From positions 496,001 to 560,000 of the forward strand of contig NZ_JACMIA010000001.1 of NCBI RefSeq assembly GCF_014252955.1: a stretch of 64,000 nt of DNA, given 5' to 3'. Positions within the stretch are counted from its first letter, which is position 1, and each line of letters begins with the position of its first letter. A model generated the notes under the pieces. It was given only the letters and a program-made list of their open reading frames with translations, was not told the DNA's origin and ran no database searches. The translations under genes were made by a program, and so were the position numbers. Of this stretch, positions 18,372 to 25,629 are shown one piece after another. The stretch comes from Stappia sp. 28M-7. Its GTDB lineage: Bacteria; Pseudomonadota; Alphaproteobacteria; Rhizobiales; Stappiaceae.

Positions 18372-18704
18372 ATGACCGCACATCCCACCCGCCGCCGTTT
18401 CCTCCTTGCCCTTGCCGCAGCGCTGCCCGTTCTGGCCGCCGGCGCATGGCCGGTCGTCTCGATCGCCGACGACGACGATCACGAGCGCGCCCGCCGCCTG
18501 CTGCGCTCCGGCGAGATCCGCCCCTTGTCTGAAATTCTCGCCAGCGTCGAAAGCAGCATAGGCGGCCGGGTGCTGGATGTTGACTTCGAGCGCGACGACG
18601 GCCGCTATGTCTACGAGCTCAAGATGGTGATGCCGTCCGGGCGCGTGCGCGAGGTCACCGTGGACGCGGCCACCGCCCGCATCATCGAGATCGAGGACGA
18701 TTGA
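18372..18704 (+). CDS. PepSY-domain protein with Tat/Sec-like signal, first gene of a two-component operon
   Basis: 110 aa from the ATG at 18372 (GGGGGAAGG just upstream). The N-terminus HPTRRRFLLALAAALPVLAA resembles a twin-arginine signal, though the motif is imperfect. After it comes a PepSY domain (IRPLSEILASVESSIGGRVLDV through RVREVTVDAATARIIEIED). Its TGA overlaps the response-regulator ATG by one base. It probably monitors or modulates the sensor kinase encoded two genes downstream. That role is inference from gene order. Confidence 0.85.
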   Translation: MTAHPTRRRFLLALAAALPVLAAGAWPVVSIADDDDHERARRLLRSGEIRPLSEILASVESSIGGRVLDVDFERDDGRYVYELKMVMPSGRVREVTVDAATARIIEIEDD

Positions 18705-19369
18705 TGCGGCTTCTGCTGGTGGAGGACGACGAGCGCATCGCCCGCGATGTCGCGGCCGCGCTGACGGCCGCCGGCTATGTGGTCGAGCGTGCCGCCGACG
18801 GCGAGGACGCCTGGTTCCTCGGCGACACGGAGGATTTCGACCTCGTCGTGCTCGATCTCGGCCTTCCCGTTCTCGACGGACTGTCGGTGCTCAAGCGCTG
18901 GCGCGGCGCCGGGCGCACCATGCCCGTGCTGGTGCTGACCGCCCGCGGCGCCTGGGCCGAGCGGGTCGAGGGCATCGATGCCGGCGCCGACGACTATCTC
19001 GCCAAGCCCTTCCGCATGGAGGAGCTGGTCGCCCGCGTCCGCGCGCTCATCCGCCGCTCCGTCGGGGTTGCCACCCCCGCCATTGCCGCCGGCCCCTTGA
19101 TGCTCGACACGCGGCAGATGCGGGTTGCCCGCGATGGCGTGCCGCTCGCCCTGTCGCCGCTCGAATACCGCCTCACCGCCTATCTCATGCACCACAAGGG
19201 CCGGGTCGTGCCGCCGACCGAGCTGCTGGAGCATCTTTACGGCGACGACGATGCCCGCGACGTCAACGCGCTGGAAGCGGTGGTGGCGCGGCTGCGCCGC
19301 AAGCTCGGGCCGGATGCCATCGAGACCCGGCGCGGCTTCGGCTATCTCGTTTCGGACGCGCCCGCGTGA
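18704..19369 (+). CDS. OmpR-family response regulator
   Basis: A 221-aa protein starting at ATG 18704. The receiver domain (~1-118) has the acidic pocket EDD, phospho-acceptor Asp in LVVLDLGLPVLDG, conserved Thr in VLTARG and Lys in DYLAKPF. A winged-helix DNA-binding domain (~128-220) follows (LSPLEYRLTAYLMHHKGRVV, RRGFGYLVSD). It is coupled to both neighbours by 1-nt and 4-nt overlaps. It resembles QseB/PhoP-type regulators; the stimulus is not known. Confidence 0.95.
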   Translation: MRLLLVEDDERIARDVAAALTAAGYVVERAADGEDAWFLGDTEDFDLVVLDLGLPVLDGLSVLKRWRGAGRTMPVLVLTARGAWAERVEGIDAGADDYLAKPFRMEELVARVRALIRRSVGVATPAIAAGPLMLDTRQMRVARDGVPLALSPLEYRLTAYLMHHKGRVVPPTELLEHLYGDDDARDVNALEAVVARLRRKLGPDAIETRRGFGYLVSDAPA

Positions 19370-20790
19370 CGCCGCCTTCCCGCTCGCGGGGCGCAAGACG
19401 GCGCGGCTCGCTGCGCCTGCGCCTCATCCTGGCCGGCGCCGTCTCTGTGCTCGCCGCGCTGGCGCTCGCCGCCGCCGGTCTCCTGGTGCTGTTCGAACGT
19501 CATGTCGAGCGGCGCATCGACCAGGAGCTGTCCGTCCATCTTGACCAGTTGGTTGCCGGCCTCGACCGCGCTCCCGACGGCGCGCTGGTTCTCGTGCGCC
19601 CGCCCGGCGATCCGCGCTTTGCCGTGCCGCTTTCCGGCCTCTACTGGCAGTATCAGGGCCAAGATGCGGGCCAGGGGGTGCTTCAGGGCTCCATCCAGCG
19701 CTCGCGCTCGCTCTGGGATGTCGAGTTGGCCTTGCCGGCGGAGGAGAAGGGCGATCCGCTGCCCCATCGCCACACGATTGCCGGTCCCGGCGACACCCAG
19801 CTCCTGCTGCTGGAGCGGGTGGTCGAACTGCGCGGTACCCCGGTTCGTGTCGCCGTTGCCATCGACCGGCGCGAGATCGACGAGGCGACGCGCGCCTTCG
19901 GCCTCGATCTTGCGCCCTATCTTGCCGTGCTCGCCCTGTTCCTGATGGCCGCTGCGGTCGCGCAGGTTTCCGTCGGCCTGCGGCCGCTTGCGGCCGTGCG
20001 CGACGGACTGGCCGCCATCCGCTCCGGTCGCCGCGCGCGTCTGGGCGACGATTTTCCCGACGAGATCCGCCCGCTCGCCGGCGAGCTGGACGGCCTGCTT
20101 GCCGCCCGCGAGGCGCAGGTGGAGAGCGCCCGCGCCCGGGCCGGCGACCTTGCCCATGGCCTGCGCACCCCGCTGCAGGTGCTTGCCGGCGATGTCGAGC
20201 GCTTGCAGGCGCGGGGTGAGACCGAGATCGCCGCCGAGATCGAAACCGTCGCGCTGTCGATGCGCCGTCATGTGGAGCGAGAGCTTGCCCGTGCCCGCCT
20301 CGCCTCCGGCCGGGGTACGGCAACGGCCGCCCCTGCCGCTGTGGCACGCGCCGTCGTTGCCGTCGTCTCGCGCACGCCGGCCGGTTCCCGGCTCGACTGG
20401 CAGGTGGAGATTGCCGAGGATGCGCGCCTTGCCATCGATCCCGACGATCTGGCCGAGGCGCTCGGCAATTTGGCCGAAAACGCCGCCCGCCACGCTGTCG
20501 CCCGGGTGCGCTTCACCCTGGACGAGGCTCCGGGCGAGCAGGGCGGGGAGGCGCCTGGCCTTGTCCGGCTCGCCGTGCGGGACGACGGGCCGGGCATTCC
20601 GGCGGACCTGATCGGCGGGCTCACCGCACGCGGGGGCCGGCTCGATCTTGCCGGCGGCAGCGGCGCGGGTCTCGGCCTTGCCATCGTCTCGGAGATCGCC
20701 GAGGCTTGGGGCGGCAGTCTCCTCATCGAGAATCGCGCCCCAGGCCTTGAAGCGGCCCTGTGCCTGCGTCCCGCGCCGTCCGGCACCTGA
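19366..20790 (+). CDS. Sensor histidine kinase (PhoQ/QseC-like)
   Basis: 474 aa from a GTG that overlaps the regulator's stop (GTGA). Two transmembrane helices (~18-42 and ~184-204) bracket a ~140-residue periplasmic sensor region. A HAMP-like stretch leads to the dimerisation helix with the phospho-accepting His in GDLAHGLRTPLQVL. The ATPase domain has N-box NLAENAARHA, G1 DDGPGIP and G2 GGSGAGLGLAIV. It should autophosphorylate and pass phosphate to the adjacent OmpR-type regulator. The PepSY protein upstream is a candidate sensory partner. Confidence 0.94.
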   Translation: MTPPSRSRGARRRGSLRLRLILAGAVSVLAALALAAAGLLVLFERHVERRIDQELSVHLDQLVAGLDRAPDGALVLVRPPGDPRFAVPLSGLYWQYQGQDAGQGVLQGSIQRSRSLWDVELALPAEEKGDPLPHRHTIAGPGDTQLLLLERVVELRGTPVRVAVAIDRREIDEATRAFGLDLAPYLAVLALFLMAAAVAQVSVGLRPLAAVRDGLAAIRSGRRARLGDDFPDEIRPLAGELDGLLAAREAQVESARARAGDLAHGLRTPLQVLAGDVERLQARGETEIAAEIETVALSMRRHVERELARARLASGRGTATAAPAAVARAVVAVVSRTPAGSRLDWQVEIAEDARLAIDPDDLAEALGNLAENAARHAVARVRFTLDEAPGEQGGEAPGLVRLAVRDDGPGIPADLIGGLTARGGRLDLAGGSGAGLGLAIVSEIAEAWGGSLLIENRAPGLEAALCLRPAPSGT

Positions 20791-20818
20791 GGACGGCGGG
20801 CCTCAGACCTGATGCGCG

Positions 20819-21283
20819 TCAGGCCGGCGGCGGCAGGATGGTCATGCCGGTCGCGCCGGCCACCTGCATCACCTTCGCCACATCCGGCGGTCCGTCCATC
20901 GGCGCGGGCGCTGCCGTCCCCTCGGCCACCGGTGTGCCCAGTTCCGTGAAGAACCGCTCGTGCATGTGGCCCGGCGCGTTCAGGATCAGCACCCGTGCCG
21001 GCGTCGTGCCGCGTGCCGTGAAGGCATGCACCGCCCCGTCGGGAATCGGCACATGGCTGCCCGGCCCGGCGACGCGCGTCTCGCCCGCCACCATGAATTC
21101 GATCTCGCCTTCCAGCACGTAGAAGGCTTCCGTCTCGCCGGCATGATGGTTCGGCGGGGCGCCCAGTCCCGGCGGCACCACGGCTTCCACCAGACAGTAC
21201 TTGCCCAGCGTGTCGCCGGGAAAGGCATGAAATTTCATTAAGATGCCGAGTGTCTCATACGTTCTGGCGCGAGTGTCTGCCAC
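20819..21283 (-). CDS. Cupin-domain protein
   Basis: 154 aa from a GTG at 21283 with GGAGG 7 nt upstream; a second possible start is the Met at 21238. A single cupin barrel is visible: NHHAGETEAFYVLEGEIEF (metal-ligand His/Glu motif) and GSHVPIPDGAVHAF. Such small cupins include dioxygenases and sugar isomerases, and the substrate cannot be told. It is divergent from a TetR regulator with palindromes between them, so it is the likely regulated target. Confidence 0.85.
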   Translation of the reverse strand: MADTRARTYETLGILMKFHAFPGDTLGKYCLVEAVVPPGLGAPPNHHAGETEAFYVLEGEIEFMVAGETRVAGPGSHVPIPDGAVHAFTARGTTPARVLILNAPGHMHERFFTELGTPVAEGTAAPAPMDGPPDVAKVMQVAGATGMTILPPPA

Positions 21284-21318
21284 GGCCTGTCCTCCACTTG
21301 TGAGAGAGTTGGAATGGC

Positions 21319-21358
21319 CTTATGATACATAAGTCTTTTTATGAGACAAGTGTCTTAT
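21319..21358. promoter_or_regulatory. Two palindromes in the cupin/tetR divergent promoter (likely TetR operators)
   Basis: CTTATG-ATA-CATAAG (21319-21333) is a perfect 15-bp inverted repeat. ATGAGACA-AG-TGTCTTAT (21341-21358) is an inverted repeat matching at 7 of 8 arm positions. Both lie in the short AT-rich gap upstream of both starts, where a TetR repressor would block both promoters. Confidence 0.55.
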
Positions 21359-21372
21359 TATGAGGAATCAGA

Positions 21373-21966
21373 GTGGCAACTCGTGAACGCACGTCCCAGA
21401 AGAACCGCACCCGCGAGGCGATCCTTGCCGGTGCGCGTGCCCTGATCGAGCGCGGCGAAGCGGTGACGGTCACGGCCGCGGCGGCCGAGAGCGGCATCTC
21501 CAAGGCGACGGCCTATCGCTACTTCTCCGATCCGGCGGTGCTGGCGGCCGAGGCGGGCCTTGCGGTCGAGGTGCGCGACTATGCGGAGATCGTGCAGGGC
21601 TGCGACACCCCGCGTGCGAAGGTGCTGGCCGTCAGCCTCTACATGTTCGATCTGGCGCTTGCCCATGAGGCGGCCTTCCGCCAGTTCCTGGCGCGCAATC
21701 TCGATTGCTGGCTGGCCGAAGGGGGCGGGGAGGCGACGCGTCGCGGGGCCCGCCGTGTCGCCATGTACCGGCAGGCCCTGTCCGAGGTCCGGCCCGCCCT
21801 GCCGGCGGACCGTCTTGCCGTTCTGGTCGGCGCGCTGTCGGCGGCAACCGGCACCGAGGCGATGATCGCGCTCGACGACGTTGCCCGCCTGTCGCCGGAC
21901 ATGGCCCGTCAGGCCGTGCGCGAGACCACCGAGGCGCTGCTCGACCGGTTTCTCGGCGCGCCGTGA
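21373..21966 (+). CDS. TetR-family transcriptional regulator
   Basis: 197 aa from a GTG with AGGA upstream. The N-terminal helix-turn-helix is clear (VTAAAAESGISKATAYRYFSD), followed by an all-helical ligand-binding domain with DMARQAVRETTEALLDRFLG at its end. It probably represses the divergent cupin gene and itself. The last ~25 codons lie in a 75-bp segment perfectly repeated ~800 bp downstream beyond an AT-rich insert, so the present 3' end may be native or may have arrived with that insert. Confidence 0.92.
   Translation: MATRERTSQKNRTREAILAGARALIERGEAVTVTAAAAESGISKATAYRYFSDPAVLAAEAGLAVEVRDYAEIVQGCDTPRAKVLAVSLYMFDLALAHEAAFRQFLARNLDCWLAEGGGEATRRGARRVAMYRQALSEVRPALPADRLAVLVGALSAATGTEAMIALDDVARLSPDMARQAVRETTEALLDRFLGAP
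21883..21957. repeat. 75-bp direct repeat, copy 1 (3' end of tetR)
   Basis: Positions 21883-21957 are identical to 22679-22753 in the same orientation, with no mismatch in 75 bp. Sequence just outside the repeat differs between copies (tetR ends FLGAP here, FLGTV at copy 2). It forms the left boundary of the AT-rich insert. Confidence 0.95.
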
Positions 21967-22053
21967 GGAGGAGCGATCTGGTTCGAGATCATCGACGAAA
22001 TGCAGAAGGGACTTGAGTTCTAGTAATGACTACTCTGCAGAAATCTCAAAAGA

Positions 22054-22611
22054 TCAATTCTGTACGGGCCTTAGATAAAGAGAGATCCCTGGATTTTTTT
22101 GAGCGAATTCATTTATATTTGTAAGAAGATGGTGCATTATTTTTCGGATAAGATCCATTGCTTCAAGACGGTCCCGGAAATCGTGAAAAACCAATCCTTC
22201 ATCAAACTGTAGATGCGGAATATGGTACGTAAATTCATTAGTGTTACGCTTGTGAATATCCAGGCGGACATGCGCGAAGTTCTCGTCTGAGTGTGCGTAC
22301 ACCTTGTTTCTAAGGTCAATTATTCGTCTGTGCATTATTTTTTCATTGTCAGAAATTTTTACGCCAATTCTTTTCAACGGAAGATTTTGGTAGCGCCCTT
22401 TACTGTTTGTGAATGCTCGCCCATATGAAATAATAAAAGCAGTCTCAAAACATTTAATCTTTCGGAGTTCGATTTTTGAATATTTTGCGCCATCATCAAC
22501 TTCGTCATTCAAAAAGGTAATCGCACTCAGGGCGGTTTGCAAATCGGCGTGCGCGATTACAAGCCTCTTTAAGAGATCGATATTTTCTTCGGAACTCAAT
22601 TTCGCCCCCAC
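22054..22611 (-). CDS. HEPN-motif protein in AT-rich insert, candidate ribonuclease
   Basis: 185 aa from a GTG at 22611; a TTG a few codons later is also possible. The protein is mainly helical and charged, with no signal or membrane segment. RRIIDLRNKVYAHSDENF contains RNKVYAH, which fits the HEPN catalytic pattern R-N-x4-H of RNA-cleaving toxins and abortive-infection proteins. Family membership beyond the motif is inferred. Base composition is strikingly AT-rich against high-GC neighbours, indicating recent acquisition. It lies antisense to tetR between two copies of the tetR 3' end. No partner nucleotidyltransferase or antitoxin is encoded in the insert. It could act alone in phage defence or be the remnant of a larger module. 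Confidence 0.75.
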   Translation of the reverse strand: MGAKLSSEENIDLLKRLVIAHADLQTALSAITFLNDEVDDGAKYSKIELRKIKCFETAFIISYGRAFTNSKGRYQNLPLKRIGVKISDNEKIMHRRIIDLRNKVYAHSDENFAHVRLDIHKRNTNEFTYHIPHLQFDEGLVFHDFRDRLEAMDLIRKIMHHLLTNINEFAQKNPGISLYLRPVQN

Positions 22612-22660
22612 CGAACGAACTGCCTCAATTCCATATCATGCTTGGGGTGCGTCATTCCAC

Positions 22661-22762
22661 GTTGCCCTGCTCGACATCGCCCGCCTGTCGCCGGACATGG
22701 CCCGTCAGGCCGTGCGCGAGACCACCGAGGCGCTGCTCGACCGGTTTCTCGGCACCGTTTAG
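22661..22762 (+). pseudogene. Orphan duplicated 3' end of a tetR gene
   Basis: An in-frame 33-codon fragment (beginning VALLDIARLSPDMARQ and ending FLGTV then TAG) matches the end of the intact regulator at 21373. It has no start or DNA-binding region. The ends differ slightly from the intact copy (LLDIAR against LDDVAR; TV against AP), so it comes from a related but non-identical allele, or is the displaced native end. Confidence 0.8.
22679..22753. repeat. 75-bp direct repeat, copy 2
   Basis: Perfect copy of 21883-21957. With copy 1 it brackets the AT-rich HEPN gene, giving a ~796-bp period. The arrangement resembles attL/attR flanks at a gene's 3' end, but no integrase is present. Confidence 0.95.
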
Positions 22763-22777
22763 GGCGCGCTTTGCGCC

Positions 22778-23416
22778 TCAGACCTTCCGTGCCACCAGGA
22801 ACCGCGCCTTGCGCGAGGCCGGGTGCAGGTCGGCCTCCAGGATCTCGAAGCCGGCATCGACCACCGCCTTGTCCAGCTCGGCGATGGTGAAGAAGCCGAC
22901 ATGCGGCGCCTTGCCGACCAGCTGCATCGCCTTGATCAGCGGCAGCATGTACCAGCCCCAGCTCTTCAGGCAGACGGTCTTGGAGATCAGCAGTCCGCCG
23001 GGCTTCAGCCGTGCTTTCAACGCGGCGAGCGCCTTCGGCAGATCCTCCGCCATATGCAGCATGTTGAAGGCCAGCACCGCGTCGAAGGGCGGGGCGCCGG
23101 CGTCCAGCTCCGCCTGTCCGGCCTCCATGACGCTGGCCTTGCGGAAGAAGAGGTTTCCGGCCCCTGCGGCCGCCGCCTTCTCGTTTGCGATGGCGATCAT
23201 CTGCGCCGAAATGTCGGTGCCGAGATAGCTGCCCGTGCCTGCGGCCAGCTGCAAGGCCGTCGTGCCCGTGCCGCAGCCGACCTCCAGCACACGGTCCTGC
23301 GGCATCAGCCGCGCGGCCGTCGCCTCCAGCGTCCGCCGGTAGGACGCCTCGTCCTTGATCGGGTCGGCGGCATATTTGCGGGCCGCCTTGTCCCAGAAGT
23401 CGTCCTGCCTGCGCAT
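22778..23416 (-). CDS. Class I SAM-dependent methyltransferase (UbiE-like)
   Basis: 212 aa from the ATG at 23416, which has GGAG 7 nt upstream. The SAM-binding Rossmann core shows VLEVGCGTGTTALQLAAG, acidic GTDISAQM and DAVLAFNMLHM. The second half has LKPGGLLISKTVCLKSWGWYMLP, typical of small-molecule methyltransferases. It is divergent from a LysR regulator that probably controls it. The substrate is not identifiable. Confidence 0.88.
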   Translation of the reverse strand: MRRQDDFWDKAARKYAADPIKDEASYRRTLEATAARLMPQDRVLEVGCGTGTTALQLAAGTGSYLGTDISAQMIAIANEKAAAAGAGNLFFRKASVMEAGQAELDAGAPPFDAVLAFNMLHMAEDLPKALAALKARLKPGGLLISKTVCLKSWGWYMLPLIKAMQLVGKAPHVGFFTIAELDKAVVDAGFEILEADLHPASRKARFLVARKV

Positions 23417-23492
23417 CTCGTGGCTCCGCTGGTGCCGGGGCGGCCCCTTGCCGCCCGGCTTTCGATGTAGCGCGGCCAAAAACCAAATGAAA

Positions 23493-23528
23493 TTGCATAA
23501 AAACGCAGCGTCGTTATACGTTTTTGCA
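23493..23528. promoter_or_regulatory. Inverted repeat in the methyltransferase/lysR divergent promoter
   Basis: TTGCATAAAAACG (23493-23505) and CGTTTTTGCA (23519-23528) form an interrupted inverted repeat, allowing one bulged base. The right arm touches the lysR start codon. This is the expected position for an autoregulatory LysR site. Confidence 0.4.
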
Positions 23529-24418
23529 TGAATTCACGCGCCAACTTCGACTGGAACCGCCTGCGCGCCTTTCTCGTCACCGCCGAGGAAGGCTCGCTTT
23601 CCGCCGCCGCCCGCATCCTCGGGCTGACCCAGCCGACGCTGGGTCGCCAGGTCGCCGCGCTGGAGCAGGAGCTCGGCGTTGCCCTGTTCGAGCGGGTCGG
23701 CCGCTCCCTCAGCCTGACGCGCTCGGGGCTGGAGCTGCTGGAGCACGCCCGCGCCATGGGCGCGGCAGCGGGCCGCGTCTCGCTTGCCGCCTCCGGGCGG
23801 GTCGAGGCGGTGGCAGGGGAGGTTTCCGTCACCGCCAGCGACGTCATCTCCGCCTGGTTGCTGCCGCCGGTGCTGGAGCGCCTGCGCGAGGCCGCGCCCG
23901 GCCTGTCGCTGGAGATCGTCGCCACCAACAGCCTGCGCGACATCCGTCGCCGCGAGGCCGACATCGCCATCCGTCATGTCGAGCCGCAGGACGGCGAACT
24001 GATCGCCCGCCGGATGCCCGACATGCAGGCCCGGCTCTACGCGTCGCGCGATCTCATCGCCCGCCGGGGCGGGCCGCCGCGCGATGCCGCCGCGCTGTCC
24101 GCCTGGCCCTTCGTCGGCTTCGAGCGCTCCGAGCGCTTTCGCCTGGCGCTCAACGCCCAGGGCCTGTCGCTGACCCAGGACAGCTTCCCGCTCGTCAGCG
24201 AGAACGGCGTTGTCGCCTGGCACTACGTTCGCGCCGGGCTCGGGGTCGGCGCCATGATCGAGGAGGTCGCCCGCCTCGCGCCGGAGGTCGAGTGCCTGCT
24301 GCCCGAGCTTCCCGCGATTCCCGTTCCGGTCTTCCTGGTCACCCACCGCGAGCTGCACACCAGCCGGCGCATCCGGATCGTCTTCGACCATATCACGGCG
24401 ATGCTGGCCGGGGATTAG
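23528..24418 (+). CDS. LysR-family transcriptional regulator
   Basis: 296 aa. The N-terminal winged HTH (FLVTAEEGSLSAAARILGLTQPTLGRQVAALEQ, read across ~15-47) is classic LysR. The effector domain (~93-296) has the two Rossmann-like lobes with DIRRREADIAIRHV. It is divergent from the methyltransferase gene at 22778, its likely target. The inducer is unknown. Confidence 0.93.
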   Translation: MNSRANFDWNRLRAFLVTAEEGSLSAAARILGLTQPTLGRQVAALEQELGVALFERVGRSLSLTRSGLELLEHARAMGAAAGRVSLAASGRVEAVAGEVSVTASDVISAWLLPPVLERLREAAPGLSLEIVATNSLRDIRRREADIAIRHVEPQDGELIARRMPDMQARLYASRDLIARRGGPPRDAAALSAWPFVGFERSERFRLALNAQGLSLTQDSFPLVSENGVVAWHYVRAGLGVGAMIEEVARLAPEVECLLPELPAIPVPVFLVTHRELHTSRRIRIVFDHITAMLAGD

Positions 24419-24724
24419 CGACGCGGCGCGCGGGGATATAGGCGAGGCGGGCACCCGGCCCGGCAGGCAGGCCCGGGCGGTGCCCCCAGCGCCCGCCGCG
24501 CGCACTTGTCCCCGCCCTATCCCCGTTTGCGCAGACGCGGGCGATTTGGCGAGATTGCGACGATTGAGACGCGGAACGCCGATATTGAGACGGGATTTTG
24601 CAAAATCCGTCTCGCAATTTCTCAAGTTCCGGCACGCCGTCCGGGCATACAAAAAGGGCGCGCCGTTGGCCGGCGCGCCCTTCGAAACCGTGTGGTCTGC
24701 GCGGTGCAGACGAACGCTCGCGCC
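24419..24724. other. Intergenic region with an unexplained long palindrome
   Basis: No gene is seen. At 24587-24613 GAGACGGGATTTTG is followed by CAAAATCCGTCTC, a near-perfect 27-nt palindrome with one extra G. ATTGAGACG occurs twice just upstream, within ~20 bp. The rplT terminator lies at 24651-24682. The palindrome is not a terminator (no T-run in place) and sits after both flanking genes, so an operator role is unlikely. Confidence 0.6.
24651..24682 (-). terminator. Rho-independent terminator after rplT
   Basis: On the minus strand GGGCGCGCC and GGCGCGCCC (24672-24680 with 24656-24664) form a 9-bp stem with a 7-nt loop, followed by TTTTT (24655-24651). It lies 43 bp beyond the rplT stop. 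Confidence 0.85.
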
Positions 24725-25084
24725 TTAGGCTGCGAGGGCGCCCTTCGCCTTCTCGGTCAGCTCCTTGAACGCATCCGGCTCACGGATGGCGATGTCGGAG
24801 AGGACCTTGCGGTCGATCTCGATGCCGGCCTTGTTGAGGCCGTCGATGAAGCGCCCGTAGGTCAGGCCGTGCTCACGGACAGCGGCGTTGATGCGCTGGA
24901 TCCAGAGCGAACGGAAGTTCCGCTTGCGAACCTTGCGGTCGCGATAGGCGTACTGTCCGGCCTTCTCGACAGCCTGCTTGGCGACGCGGATCGTGTTCTT
25001 GCGACGACCGTAGTAACCCTTGGCGGCCTTGAGGACCTTCTTGTGCTTTGCGTGGGCGGTAACGCCCCTTTTGACACGCGACAT
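24725..25084 (-). CDS. rplT: 50S ribosomal protein L20
   Basis: 119 aa, full length, opening with the L20 signature [18 protein letters not shown] and containing [20 protein letters not shown]. It binds 23S rRNA early in large-subunit assembly and in many bacteria represses its own operon. It follows rpmI by 39 bp and is followed by a strong terminator, not by pheS as in the common bacterial order. Confidence 0.98.
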   Translation of the reverse strand: MSRVKRGVTAHAKHKKVLKAAKGYYGRRKNTIRVAKQAVEKAGQYAYRDRKVRKRNFRSLWIQRINAAVREHGLTYGRFIDGLNKAGIEIDRKVLSDIAIREPDAFKELTEKAKGALAA

Positions 25085-25123
25085 GGGATTTAACTCCTTG
25101 AAAAGTCTAGAACGCCGTCAGGC

Positions 25124-25321
25124 TCAGCCGTAGGGCAGGAACTTCTTGACGATGCGGGCATCGGGCTCGGCCAGAGTGGTCGTGCCGCGCGCGTTGCGGA
25201 TGAACTTGGTGGAACGCTTGATCATCCCGTGACGCTTGCCCGCCTGAGCGGTCTTGACCTTGCCGGTCGCGGTCAGTTTGAAGCGCTTCTTGGCGCCGGA
25301 CTTCGTCTTCAGCTTGGGCAT
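25124..25321 (-). CDS. rpmI: 50S ribosomal protein L35
   Basis: 65 aa, full length: [39 protein letters not shown] and KKFLPYG at the end. AGGA lies upstream of the ATG. It is a basic large-subunit protein encoded between infC and rplT, as usual. Confidence 0.98.
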   Translation of the reverse strand: MPKLKTKSGAKKRFKLTATGKVKTAQAGKRHGMIKRSTKFIRNARGTTTLAEPDARIVKKFLPYG

Positions 25322-25629
25322 TTTGCATCCTTTCTCGACCCGGCAGTGCTGATCCGCCGGTTGTTGTTGGAAGCCGTTTTATGAGCCGCCACGGCATGCC
25401 CTTTTGTCGCGGGCTCCGGTCGTAACACGACCGGTCCCGTGAAGCCGGGCGGCTCGGGACAGGGGCTTATAGGCAAAGCCGCCGGGAAACGCAAGCGCTC
25501 CGGAGGCCTGTGGCGGCCCTGCACGGTTCCGGCGCAGGACTGCCCCCTGAAACTGCAGAACCCGGCCCCTTTCGAGGCCGGGTTCCGCGAAAAACTGCCG
25601 CTTGTCGCGGCCGCGTCGGATGGCAGGCT
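25322..25629. other. infC-rpmI spacer with two hairpins (possible leader of rpmI-rplT)
   Basis: About 300 bp without a gene. CCGGTCGT-AAC-ACGACCGG (25416-25434) is a perfect 8-bp hairpin, and AACCCGGCC pairs with GGCCGGGTT (25559-25567 with 25576-25584), the latter close behind infC but without a T-run. The region probably carries an own promoter and 5' leader for rpmI-rplT. Control by L20 is known in other bacteria but is not demonstrated by these structures. Confidence 0.5.

Noticed and set aside
22409-22762. Plus-strand open frame joining the antisense of the HEPN gene to the second tetR end
   Set aside because: Only the last ~33 codons resemble TetR; the rest is antisense to the HEPN gene, so it is a chance read-through, not a fused gene.
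22751-22775. Short GGCGC/GCGCC hairpin after the second tetR end as a terminator
   Set aside because: The stem is only 5 bp and has no T-run on either strand.
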